Positions 12,801 to 25,600 of a stretch of DNA of 64,000 nt are shown in pieces (within the stretch, counting starts at the first letter, position 1; every line of letters begins with the position of its first letter). The stretch covers positions 7,729,415-7,793,414 of the forward strand of contig OZ022506.1 of assembly GCA_963989385.1 (NCBI GenBank), written 5' to 3'. The notes beneath the pieces were generated by a model. The model saw nothing but the letters and a program-made list of their open reading frames with translations. It had not been told where the DNA came from and searched no databases. The position numbers and the translations under genes are program-made. Source of the stretch: Ctena decussata. Its lineage: Eukaryota; Mollusca; Bivalvia; Lucinida; Lucinidae.

Positions 12801-15443
12801 AAAGGTTGAGGTCGTTATTTTGCCTTTGCTCGAGGTCACAGAGACTTTAAAATTTAAGTACGCACTCCTCTTATGGGTCTGGTTTAAAACTTGTAACAAT
12901 TGAGCAAGGTGACAACGGAAAGGTCGCAACTGAGCTACATGACCGTTCGCTCTAGGGTTTGGCTTTATAGTTGTACTGGACAGCTTATTCTGAGGACAGG
13001 TATTATGTGTTTCATATCATGTTCGACAATTTACGCTTTTACTTCCACGCCCGCCTTCTCAGAAGGTTAAAAAGACTCTTCAGGCGGCAAAGGGTTGAAC
13101 ATATACTTGAACTGTTGTACAAATAAAAAATGTTTCGAATATGTCTGGATTGCAGAGCGAGCTCGAAATTGCTTCTGGCAGTGGACAATTATATTTTGAT
13201 TACCTCCTTTTCAGACCTTTATATAGCGCGGAACATGCTTTGTTTTCGAAAGAAGAAAACATAAATAAGAAACCAGAGAAAATAAATGTTTTGTAAATTT
13301 AGGTGATACCTTGACCCCATATGAAACTAGGCCGGGTAACTCAGTGGGCTAAACGGTAAGGTAGAAGTTTAGGTTTAATTGCGGCTGAATGTTGAGGTTT
13401 TTTCAAATGCAAACGAGGCTCCATAGCATACAGCCGCTCATTATTGCCCTTCTGTTATTCTGGTTGGATTGATATACTGCTGAAAAGGACGTAAAATGCA
13501 AGTATCCATAAATGTCTCCGCGTGGAGTATATTTACTTCCCTCTATACTATTCTATTCTATTCTATTCTATCCCATAACCTTACTAGGTCGTTGGGGCAC
13601 CACATAGGACTTCCAAATAATCCCTTTCCACCTTGTCATGTCTTCAGCTGCCCTAGTTGAGCTGGCAAAATCCATTCCTGTCCACTCCTTGGTATTGTCT
13701 TCCCACCTCTTTTTCTGTTTACCTCTTCTTCTTTTTCCTTTCACTGTGCCCTGAAGAATTGTCTTTGCTAAACCAGAAGACCTTGAGACATGGCCAAACC
13801 ACCTTAGTTTCCGTTTCTTGACCAGTGTCAGGACTTCCCTCTAAACTTATTAAATATATACACTCTCGCCATTTCACTATTCCCGACTAAAGCATTTTTA
13901 CACCAAATGTTTTGTTAGAAATTGCATTATAAAGTTCATAAACTTGTTTTGATTAAGCTAATCATGAATTAAAATGGTAAGTTTAAGACGCACATGTTTA
14001 TACAAATCGGCAAAATCGTGAGCCAGTAAGAAATTCAAAGTGAGGTTTTGGGTTGGTTTGAGGGCTGGATTTGGATTTTGATTGTTTCAGTTCCTGGTCT
14101 TTGCATACTTTTTACTTTTTTTGGAAACACTTTATGATAATCTGGTGATTATTCTCACCTGCCCACGTGGTTGTTATGCCAATCAATTTCATATCGATCA
14201 GTTACAGGATATCGGTCGCCGTTCGCGATTCTTTTATTTTTATTTTTGTTATTAATTCTTTTTTTTTCAAATGCATTCTTCTGCAAAATTTTTTTAAAAC
14301 CAATGAAAACTAGTCAATTGTGACTATTTAAGAGCTGTCATTTAAATATTTCTATAAAAATATTTTTCGAAGTTTGGCAAGTGAGATATACTTTAAGGAG
14401 GCAATACAGTAACAGCTTCAACACATTTCATTTTTGTTTTCAGCGAACCAGTATTCGACGAATTCTGCTCGTTTGACAAGTTGGTACTACACCACGAGCA
14501 GATGTAAGTACTTCTTGATATTATGACGATTTCATGTCAAGAACGACAGAAAGCAAACAGGCAAGGGTTTAAAGATTTTTGCTAATGTCAAATGGAATCT
14601 CCGATTTTGTTTGGTATTAAAATAGAATCACACAAACAGAATGGGGTAGAGAGAATGTAAATGACCAGGTTTAAGAAGTTTTCAACAGTTCCCATTTAAC
14701 AGTTTTACATCAGAAGTGATAGTGGAGTCCTAATTTCTATAATTTGTTTACTTTTTATACGAAACAGATTTTAAAAAAATCAAATTTTCTGAGTCTGAAT
14801 TTTTTTCATTTTATTTTTCCGCCATGTATATGAAATCGGTTATGTCCCAGAATCATATGTTCAAACTCATAAATCATAGAAACATTGTCACATCGAAATA
14901 TTTAGACATACTGTCGTACATAGAGATCCTATCAGGCGCTTGTGAACAGTAAGTAAAAAGCATTAATAGATATATACATGAGAAACTAGGCTGTGAAATT
15001 AAAAGTCTGGTAAATGAAAGCCCGACTATGGTTTGGCCGTGCTGTCAAATTGGAAATAAGCTTATACTTGGCGGCAATATTGTATGGATCAAGGAGGTCT
15101 TTGAGTCGGTATATAGTAAAAAGAAAATCTGTGCGCCCTAGTATTGGCTATGGTATCTTTTTTCATGAGTGCGATATAGTATTTATTCTGGACCTTTTCG
15201 AATACTAAGACAGATAAATCTGTGCTAAAAGAATCGTGAACAACTGTGCTTTAACAGACACAACACAATTTAAGCTAGGTCGAGGATTGGAGGTTTGTAA
15301 AATCAGTTTAAGCCCCTCGGTAGTTTGTAAACTGACCATTCAAAAGTTTTGCATCGTTTTTGTTTATCTTTTACGTTTTTGCCTGCTGTCTGCGCATTTA
15401 TTATCTTTTGCGACTCAGGTAAAGTCACACACACACACACACA

Positions 15444-15484
<41 letters not shown>

Positions 15485-18400
15485 CACTGAAATAAGAAGA
15501 GCATGAATCCCCACCCTAACCAACCCCCGACCTTGTATTAATCGTACACAGTATTTAGCGCAAATTAAAGGTTTTAGTAAAGAATTACTTTTTTTTATTG
15601 AAAATACAGCCTGAAGGTATTTCAGTGCAGTGAGAGTAATGTCCTATCAATCCGTTGTCCTAAATATTTTACACATTATCGGTTCTCCCTAACAATAAGT
15701 TTTTTCAAGTACTAATATGGCAGATGTTCTTCTTTTTGAATATGTTCTCTCATCTTGAAGGAACTCACTGGATTTTAGCTCACCTGAGCCGAAGGCTCAA
15801 AGGTGAGCTTATAGTATAGGCCGGCCTCCGTAGTCCGTCCGTCGTCCGTCCGTCCGTCCACCTTTTTAAAAGGTCTTCCTATCCGAAACCGCTGGGCCGA
15901 TCAAAGCCAAATTTTATATGGAGCCTCCATGGGTTGGGGAAACGAAAGTTTGTTCGGGGTATGTGGGTCACATGACCAAGATGGCCGCCACGCCCATATA
16001 TGGTGAAAATCCTTCAAAAATATTATTCTCTAGAACCACAAGACCTATGACCTTGAAACTTCGTATGTAGCATTGGGCATGCAAGCTCATCATAGTTTGT
16101 TCAAATGATGACCTTGCGATGACCTTGATCTAATTTATTACATTAACAACTTTATTACGTTAGGCTTTTATATGGGAAAATGCTTAAACAGTGGATTTCT
16201 CAGAAACTATTTAAGTCCTAGGTACAATACTTGGTATACATGGTCAACTTAGTGAACAAATGAAGATATTATATAACTTAAAGTCAAGATCATTCGGTCC
16301 GTCCATCCGTCGTCAAGATTTTCAAACATCTTCTCCTCTGAAACCACTTCGCCGATTGAAGCCAAATTTCATATGGAGTCTTAGTGGGATGGGGGAACGA
16401 AAGATGGTTCCCGGGATCTTGGTCACATAACCAAGATGACCGCCATGTCCATATATGCTTAAACAGTGGATTTCTCAGAAACCATTCAAGTCTAAGATAT
16501 GAATTTTGGTATTTATGGTTAACTAAGTGAGCCTATGAACATATAATGTTGTTAAAGGTCAAGGTCATTCTTTGGCCTTTGTTCAAGGTCACTGTGATTC
16601 TGTTGCCTGTCAACATTTTCAAACATCTTCTCTGAAGCCACTGGGCTGTTTGAAGCTATATTTCATAGGGAGCTTTACTGGGTTAAAAGAACCAAAATTT
16701 GTTGAGCTGGTCATGGTCACATGACCAAGATTGACACCATGCCCATACAGTAGAACTTCAATGGCTCGAACTCTGATGGCTCGTTAACCCTGCCTGGCTA
16801 GAACTCTTTTCTAGGTCCCTAGAGGTCAATTTATATATGAACCAACCCTGGATGGCTAGAACTACCCTTGGCTGGAACTAATTTTCATGGTCGCAAGCAT
16901 GTTCGAGCCAGTGAAGTTCTACTGTATATGGTAAAACTTCTTCAAAAATCTTCTTATCCTGAATCAAAGGCACAATTACCTAGTGGTATGGTATGTAGCA
17001 CTGAGAACTTGGGCCCATCATAGTTTGTACAATCATGATGGTGCATTGGCAAGGTCAACTTTGGTATGTTATGCTTTTATATGGGAAAATGCTTAAACAG
17101 TTCATTTCATGGATTTTTAGCCTAGATATAATAATTGGAAAATATGGTTAACCAAATGAATACAGTCGAACTTCACTGGCTCGAACTCGGAAGGCTCGAA
17201 CACCACGTTTCGGTCGAACTGGCTTTCCAGTCCCGGCAAAATCCCTATTCATTTTAACTAAATATGCCACACTTGGCTCGAACACCGATGGCTCGAACGC
17301 TCGAATCCCAAGTCTGGTCCCTAGAAACCACTTTCTATGTAAAAAAAACCACCAATGGCTTGCACCTATTTCTTTGTAAAACATTTCCAAGTTTAATGAC
17401 CGGACTACATGTAAATGTAGATCGCTACCGATTACAAGTATTGGTCATCAGGTTTGCTACGTCCATGCTTATCTTGATCTTTTTATATTGTAAATACATG
17501 TAAAATTACAAACATATGTTTCTGTGTTGTTTTGTTTTATTTACCTGAAAGTGCAAAGATTCAAAGAGTTACCGATCAAAATGCAGGAACTTGTCGTAGT
17601 TATGACAGAAAAATATGGTACATAATAAAGTTAAATCATGTTGAGTTGGTCTTCAATGGCTCGAACTACCGATGGTTTGAACTTTTTTCGGTAATCCCGG
17701 CGAGTTCGAGCCATCGAAGTTCGACTGTACATGAAGACATAATGTCAAGGTCAATTTTTGAACTGTGCTGAAGGTCACTGAGATTTTAAAATTAAAATAT
17801 GCACACCTTTCTAGTTACTGGTTCCAAATTTGTAACAAATGAGCGGAATGACAAATTGTGTCTGTTGACAGAAGGTGTCAGGTGAGCCACAGGACCATTG
17901 GTCCTCTGGTTATTTAAAATGTTCGCCCAGATATAATTCCATACTTATAGTTGATAAGTGGATGCTTTCATTAAACTAAACATAAGTTATGCAGGTTTAC
18001 CAGGAGCACACGTAAAGAATACAAACTACATTATTGTGACTATACAAGTGTAAGTGAAACAGTTCAGCCTTGAAAAAGTAGACTTCTCTACTTTTTCTAC
18101 ATACTTTTGTGACATATTTGAACTCAGGCAACTACTACAGTCTTATGCAGCCTAATAATTTATGAACGAGTTTGAAACCATAATTGGTAGAAAATTTATC
18201 TCAATACATTGAAGTTCCGTCAAACCTACATGCATTTAACATTTTTTTTAGATTTAGGCGCTGCAAATTAATCTTTGATCTTTTCTTACACAACCTATTT
18301 TATACATAGAAAAGTCATATAATTTGGGATCTTTGGAATTCTGTATTATGGGGATAAACATAAAGAAAACGTCTGTTAATTTGTAAGATAATTTGTTGTA

Positions 18401-21400
18401 TTTTTAGCAGTTTATGCCGATTTTCAGATTTGCCCCAGATCAGAAATTATCACAATCTGAAATACAAAATTGTACACCCACCTGTCACTCAAAATTTGGT
18501 AACATTAAATTTATATTTACTAGACTATCGTTTGGAGGATGCTATTCATGTGGGCTGCAACGAGTATGGTTGGGATATAAGGGTAGATATGAACATATTG
18601 AGAACTTTGTATCCCAATATCCGAACGTCTGATGTTTACCTGGGCAAGAACCTGTGTACTGGACTTGACTATGGTTCGTCACTTTTGTTTCATCAGGGCT
18701 TGAGGGAGTGCCTTACCACTGAAACAGTAAGTTTTTGACCCAGTTTGTATTAAAATAAAATTCATTTAAGAACTTTCTTAAGGTTCTGTATATATAGATT
18801 TTCAAAGGAGGTCACTCTGCTCAAATCATCTGTTTCAAGTTATATATGGAAATATTTGTTCTCCCTAAGAGAAAAATCGTCTTTTCTGACTAGCCACAAC
18901 GGGAGTACACTCTGTCTTTTTGCGAAGCCCGCACCACAGTTTGAATTTCCTACCAGAAAAGCGTTATCACTCTTGACAAAACAACGCTATTATATTGTTG
19001 TGAACGATATGTTTAAATAAGGCTTTGAAAATTGATAAACTTTATGAAACCGGTTAGCCATTATAATAAATAATCGAATTTGTGCATCTACGAATTATTT
19101 TTTCGATATATAATATAAATATATCAAATAGAAAGAAGAATTCTGCCTGAAAGTTCTGTCGCTTTATTTTCTTAACCGGTTTCACTACTGCATGTAGATC
19201 ATCAGAAGAAGTGAAAAAACATTAGCACAATCACAATGTTACAATAACATGGAGATAAATTACGTTAGTGTAATAGCAACGAAGTTAGCAACAAGTAAAG
19301 GAAATGACGTCATGTTACTACCGTTTAGTCGGTTGGTCATATAAATAAGTGTGTTAAACAACTCTGTTTAACTTGGGTTTAAATTTGTATATGAAATAAC
19401 TTTCTTTCGATTTTCTTAAAGTGACACTGTCAGAATTCATTTTGTAGAGAGGACAAATTTTAAATTTTATATTTTGTCCTCTTGCACAGTCATCTATGTG
19501 ATGACTCACATAAAGCATTCTTGTATTAATGTCCCGTATTTGCTGTCTATGCACCGTAACTCTGTGTCTCAGGGTATCACCTGTTTCTCCGATATACTCC
19601 TCGTCGCACCCGGTGAATCGCATCACATAAATTTCGTTTTTTTTTTTCGCAGGACATATTGGATCTTATCTGAAAATTATAACCATTTTTGAAATTAAAT
19701 TATTTCCTGTGATTAAATGATTGCAAACACCACAGTTAGACCTGTTACATTTCGTAACTTCGGGGGTAATTATACTGTCTTCAAATGTCGCCCTGGTTAA
19801 CATCTTTTTAAGGTTTTTAGGTTGTCGTTTGCTCTTAATTATTTTGGTTTCTTCTATTATTTTCTTCATGTTTTCATCTTCGAATAAAATGGGAAGATTA
19901 TATTGAATAGTTTGAAAAAGTACTGGATTTTGTGGATTGAAGGTGGATACATATGTAATTATATCATTCTGAGTTTTGTCTTGTACTACTCGTAATTGGG
20001 TTGGGTCCAATTTTATTGCTTTCTCAATTCCCTTTTCGATGACATTTTTGGGGTACCTTTGATTCGTTAAAGCTTTCCGTAATTCACTCATTCTTATTTC
20101 TAAAGTGTTTACATCTGTCACAATACTTCTAATTCGGCGAGCTAACGATTAAGGTATACTTGTCTTTATGTGTTTCGGGTGACAAGAATTAAACAGCAAA
20201 TATTGTTTACTGTCTGTGGGCTTATAATATATGTCTGATTCGAGTTCTGTATTTTTCTTAATTATTAAAACATCTAGAAAAGGCAGTGTTTCGTTGCTGA
20301 ATTGCATAATAAATTTTATGTCTGGGTGTAAATCGTTTAATATATCATTAAGAATCATTAAGTCGGAATATGATTTTGTCCAAGGAATAAAACAATCATC
20401 TAAAAATCGCTTCCAGTACAATATGAATTCGTCACAGAATTCATCACCAAATAAATCTGTTATTTTCCTATATAATAATTGTTCTAAATAGCCAATTACC
20501 ATTGTGGCATATACGGGGGCAAATTTTGTGCCCATGGCGGTTCCTTTTATTTGGCGATAATATGTGCCTTTAAAATAGAATGTATTATTTTTTTAATATT
20601 AGTTTAATACCATCAAAAATAAATTCCTTAGAAAATCTGTTTTGTAAATCATAAGGTTATTTTTCTAACCAATAACTGATAGCCTGTAATCCTAAATCAT
20701 GAGGAATGTTAGAATATAATGATTCCACATAGAATGAAACTAGCAAGGTGCTCTCTGGTACATTTGAAGGCAAATGATTTAGAAAATCTATAGTGTCCCT
20801 TATATAACTTTAGACTCGTTTTGTGCACGGTCGTAGTAAGATGTCGATTAAGTTGCTTAATCTATGAGTTTGACAGGCTGGTCCGGCAACAATGGGTCTT
20901 AATTTTAAATCTGTGACGTTTGAAATTTGGATATACATTGAATCATTTTCAGAACAAGCTTGTTGAATTTGCTTGTTTTTGTGAATTTTCAGAAGTCCGT
21001 AAAAATTACTGAATTTTACCTCAAAGTTTGATAAATAATCTAGTTCTTTTGATGTTAAAACCTGTTTGTGTTTTTTCAAGAATTTGTTATATATCATTTT
21101 ATCTTTTTTTCGAGGGTCATAATCTAATGTTTCATAATAGTTTTCATAAGACAACATGTCATTTACAACATTTTTATAGTAGTCTTTTTTCATCATCACT
21201 ACTGTGCCGCCTTTATCGGCTTCTTTTTATAATAATATTTGTATCATCTCCCAAACTTTTAATAGCTTTTCTCTCAGCCAAAGTTATATTGTATTTGATA
21301 GTTTTGTTTGGTTTTGTAATTGGTGTGTTTTGCACATTTTCTATATAGTGCTCTAAAGCCGAATTGCGATTTTTGGCGGTATAAAGCTACTTTTGCTTTT

Positions 21401-22565
21401 TACAATTGAGATGTCGGGATCTTCTAATTCATAGAAATATTCAGAAAGTCTTAACTTTCTAATGAATTCTGACAGGTCTTCTTTTAATTCTTAAAAATTT
21501 TCTTTTTGAGGGGTGGGAGTAAATTTTAAACCCTTTTCTAAAATTTTCCTTTCTGAGTTTGTCAATATTCTTTCACATAAATTTATTATTTTTATTTCTT
21601 GTGTATTATTATTGAAATTGGTTTCAGTTCCTGATGTTATGGTTCGCGCCCGGTTGGGCTGTTGAGGTCTAAAAAACGGTTTCTGTAGGAGTCATTGTTT
21701 ATTCTGTAATTTCTCTGTGAATAATTCTGATCGTTATAATTTGTGTCCCTGTTTTGAATATTTCCATACCTTCTACCTCTGTTGTAATAAATATATTGTG
21801 GTCTCCCGGGTCTATTTGTCGGGTTTTGATATTCTTCTTCCCTTTCATTTCGTCTGTTAAATCTTTGTCCAATGTATGTGGTGGTTTCCCTTGGATCACC
21901 AGTATCCCTTCGGGGACTTTGTCCTCTGTTTTATGGAACTGTTCTTTGAGTAACAGCTGCATACGTAGGTCTGTCTTCATAAGAAGGGTTTCTATCTCTA
22001 TTCTGTGAATTTCTCATAATTCTTTCTCTAGTTATATACGTCCTATTTTCTCGCTGCCTAGTTTGAGGGCGGGCATAGTTTCCATTGCCTCTTTGTGCAT
22101 CCTGTAAATCTTTCAGGAATGGATTTCTGTCCGAATATTTATTTTTAAAGTCAGTCTCATACATTTTGAGCCAACTAAGATTCTTCGTTTCCCATCTATT
22201 TTGTGAAATTGCTTCCTCCTTTTTTGTATCTTCGTACCACAGTCCAATAAGGATTTCTTTTTTTCTCCCTGTAGTCTTATCAGATATGATGGAAGACATT
22301 TCTTCGTCAATACGTTTATATTTTTCCTCCTGACTTTGGCCTCTGAGTTCCAGTAGATCCTTTTCAGTTTTGAAATTGTCCAATACTTGACGTTCTCTGC
22401 GTCGTCTCTGATCATCTGGTTCACCAGTTATTGGGTACATTTGTAATTGTTGATGTAATATAATGGGTGTTGAGTTGCGCCATTCTTCATATATTTTGGA
22501 CAAGTTTTCATTTCGTAGATTTAGCCAAAAAGCACGTTTTCTGTCGTTTAGCTTTCTATACCATA

Positions 22566-22631
<66 letters not shown>

Positions 22632-25600
22632 TAAGATTTAGGGAAATACATCTAACAAACACAATATTTCGGTAGCACTGGATCCGCTCGTGATGCTAGA
22701 ATGATTTGAAACTGATTATAAATGGAGAGATAATCTTTAACAGTGCAATTCTCAATTTTTACCTAAGCGCTTTCGCCTTTCGGCTTCTTCAGAGGTTTCA
22801 AACAATTAAAAAAAAAATAGAATCAATAATCACAAATATTTACATTTCGAGAAAAATATCTACATATTTTTTTTTGTACTTCCTGGGTCCGACCCACCTT
22901 GGATTAACTGTTGGGTTTCTTCTGCAACGGAATTTCAGTGTTGCCATTTCTGTGAGTCCGCCTGTTTCCTTCGTCTAAGATTTAATTAATATTTCTATGT
23001 TTCTGATATATTACACTTATGAGCTAGAAATCTTCCACGCATACCGAACAGCAAAGTGTAGAATGAACCATAGGCAGAACCCAGAGCTGTACCGTAAACC
23101 GATTAAGCCCACCTCCTCCCCCACAGTAATTTCGTTACTGGCCGTCCCAAGGCGGGGCACTTTTGGTCGTTTTATGTGTTGTTTGTTGCTATGTCTTTTT
23201 TTATATATTGTGTTTGTGATGTTAAGGCTAGCCTGGGGACCACCTACATGGGAAATGATTGGTCACATGGCTGCCGCTGGTTATATCGTTGGTGGTGACT
23301 AATTTTGAGCTTTCCTATATGGTGTCTTGGGTGGGATCAGGGATGGAATTGTGTCAATTCCCGAGTTCCCGAGAAGTTTTCTACCTACTTTTACTAAAGA
23401 AAATAAATAGATATGTCAGCAGGTAGAAACAACGAGATCCATAGTTGACAGGTTTATTATATACACAAAAAGGGTGTCCTAGAAAAGACATAAAAACACA
23501 CTACAGACACTATTTACAGACAGACTTCACATGAATGAAATACATGTATGTTTACAACTATGCGGCTATAAATAGATACGAATATTGGAATTTACATGTC
23601 CCATTTCTGTATAATCTCCAACCATGAACATTCGTCCAGAAATGGGCCCGTAAATATTACGTTTTCAAGACTATAAATATATTTATTCAGACAGATAATC
23701 TTAATTACTTTTATCGGAAGGTAGGTATAACTGCAAACAAGTAAAATGACTGAAATAAACTATTGACACACTGCGCGAAAATTTATGACTGAAATCTATG
23801 TCAACACACAACAGCTGATTTGCAGAAACCTATCGCAATACACAAATGACATGTAAACAATGCTTTACTGCAAAGAACGGAAGACATACTTTACCTGTGC
23901 ATCAATAAAGATGAAGTAAATATAGAAATATAAACTTCTAAAGTTCTTGGCTGGAGTTTCGACAACGTCCCAGCAGACAAAGAAATTGCGAAATGCGCAT
24001 GTACTTTCGGTAAGAGCGCAGTTAATATTGTGAAATGAAATGCAGTTATCGATCGGTTAGTATTGTGGGGAAACTACTCTGACGCAATTCAACATTCACA
24101 CTGTTAAAAGACGGATTCTGATTGGATTATAATGACACGCACTATTTAAAAATTGAAGGGGTCAGTGCAACAAGGGAGCTATCTCCATATTTGGTCAAAA
24201 ATGGGTTAACCACTCTAACATGCAGAAAACATGTTTTCTGACCTATTTATCTCCCCTCTGACCATAAAAACCAGCCAAAATAATGCTTTTGAAGAGGTTG
24301 CAAAATTTTTACAAAGGGCCTATCTCCATTTTGCACCTTTATGCAACAAAAGACCTAAATCCAACAAATTTGTATCTTCACTATATTTCATCAATGCATC
24401 GGTTTAGAGTTAAAGTAAGCGTTGAGTACTTTCATATTAAAACATTTTGGTGATAAAGTCATTTTCAACTAAATTTAAACTTTTCTAAATTGTTAAAAAT
24501 TGATCTGAAAATTACATGATAGAGTTAGGACCTTTGTTGCATAAACATCTTAATACTTTTGCGATAATCTTGCTTTATGTGGGTCTTATTCAATAACAAA
24601 TGCTTTTGCTAATGATAACTTATCCTTACCATGGTATGTATTTTTCGATTGCTCGTATGGTGGCCACATTAACTTTTAAAATGCGATATTCATTTTTATG
24701 AAATATGGAGTTAGGCCCTTTCTTGCACGAATAAAATCGCCAAAATCCATTTTTTTCTCACTTTATTTCCTTAAAACTTGTGGAATATTCGCAACACCGC
24801 TTAAAATCAATGTTTCTCAACATATATTGACTAACTGTGCAACAAAAAGCAATAATTTCGAGTTTCGAGAAAAAATTATGTTTTTTGTGTTTTTCTCAAA
24901 ATCATGAAAAAGGGCTATAGGTCCCTTGTTGCACTGACCCCTTCAATTCTATATCAGGAATAGCTAAAAATATACTACCGAGAGGATTTCAATAGAAACG
25001 AATTGTTTAAGATGTTTGCAGCTGACTGTACATATCACAGATATTTTTGTTTACATAATTAAAAGGCTGCAAAGTGATTCAAACTCCTGATATCTAATTC
25101 TGAGCTATTTACTGAAAATGACCTGTGTGACAAATAAATAAAGAAAAATGAATAAATAAATCAATCAACCAATCAATAAATAAAAAAATAGATACAAAAT
25201 AAAAACATTATCTTTTATGCAGCGAAAACCACGTTTGCAATTTCAGGTGTGGCTACCTCAAAGTCGCATAAATACGTCCACAGGGACATTGTGTCGCGCT
25301 GATAAACATTTCACCATAATGACGTGGCTGCTATAAAATGGCCTACTCCTTGTAGGATTATCATATTATCTGAGACATAGCCCTGAATTTAATGAATGCA
25401 TATCTAGAACAAATAAAAGTTGTGTTGTCTACAGTGAAAAAATATTGTATCAATTCACTGTTGACTGATACGATATATATATTTCACTGTTGCTGCAACC
25501 ACGGCTGGTTTAACAGTTTTGAGCCGACTTTCTTTCCGAAACGTTCTGGCTGTAGCGTTCTTGTCTGAAATTATGCTACGGTTGTTAACATGTCAAATCA

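Larger units (their letters stand above)
15775..17914 (+). repeat. Long bivalve-type interspersed repeat (~2.1 kb)
   Basis: Starts 'ttagctcacctgagccgaag' with a terminal hairpin (gagc..gctc), followed by a 'gtccgtccgtcg' run, and ends 'aggaccattggtcctctgg', also a hairpin. The interior is built from repeated modules carrying 'aaacagtggatttctcagaa', 'ggtcaaggtcattc', 'tttcaaacatcttctcct' and 'cacatgaccaagatgg'. No open frame has a known domain. Terminal hairpins could suggest a Helitron-like origin, but I cannot confirm the required ends. Two small MITEs are inserted in it. Confidence 0.75.
19137..22800 (-). mobile_element. Decayed Penelope-like retroelement
   Basis: Minus-strand pieces in order: an N-terminal basic region (22540-21940, with [20 protein letters not shown]), a Gln/Arg/Asn-rich stretch, reverse transcriptase (21199-20810 with [11 protein letters not shown]; 20535-20149 with [12 protein letters not shown] and the catalytic FLDDCF), a linker (20121-19666) with a [12 protein letters not shown]ys cluster, and a GIY-YIG endonuclease (19626-19354 with [14 protein letters not shown]). 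RT followed by GIY-YIG is diagnostic of Penelope-like elements. There are in-frame stops near 20147 and frameshifts near 21940, 20540-20810 and 19660, so it is inactive. Hammerhead-like motifs flank it on both sides. Confidence 0.9.

Noticed and set aside
15236..15490. An 84-codon frame ending in a Thr-His repeat
   Set aside because: The end is a translated CA microsatellite and the rest has no motif.
18414..18632. An alternative frame over the ZP-N exon starting with ATG
   Set aside because: It is out of phase with both neighbouring exons and lacks the ZP cysteine pattern.
22463..22675. A frame with a Tyr-Ile repeat
   Set aside because: It is the translated (TA)n tract; the real coding remnant on the other strand is the Penelope-like element.
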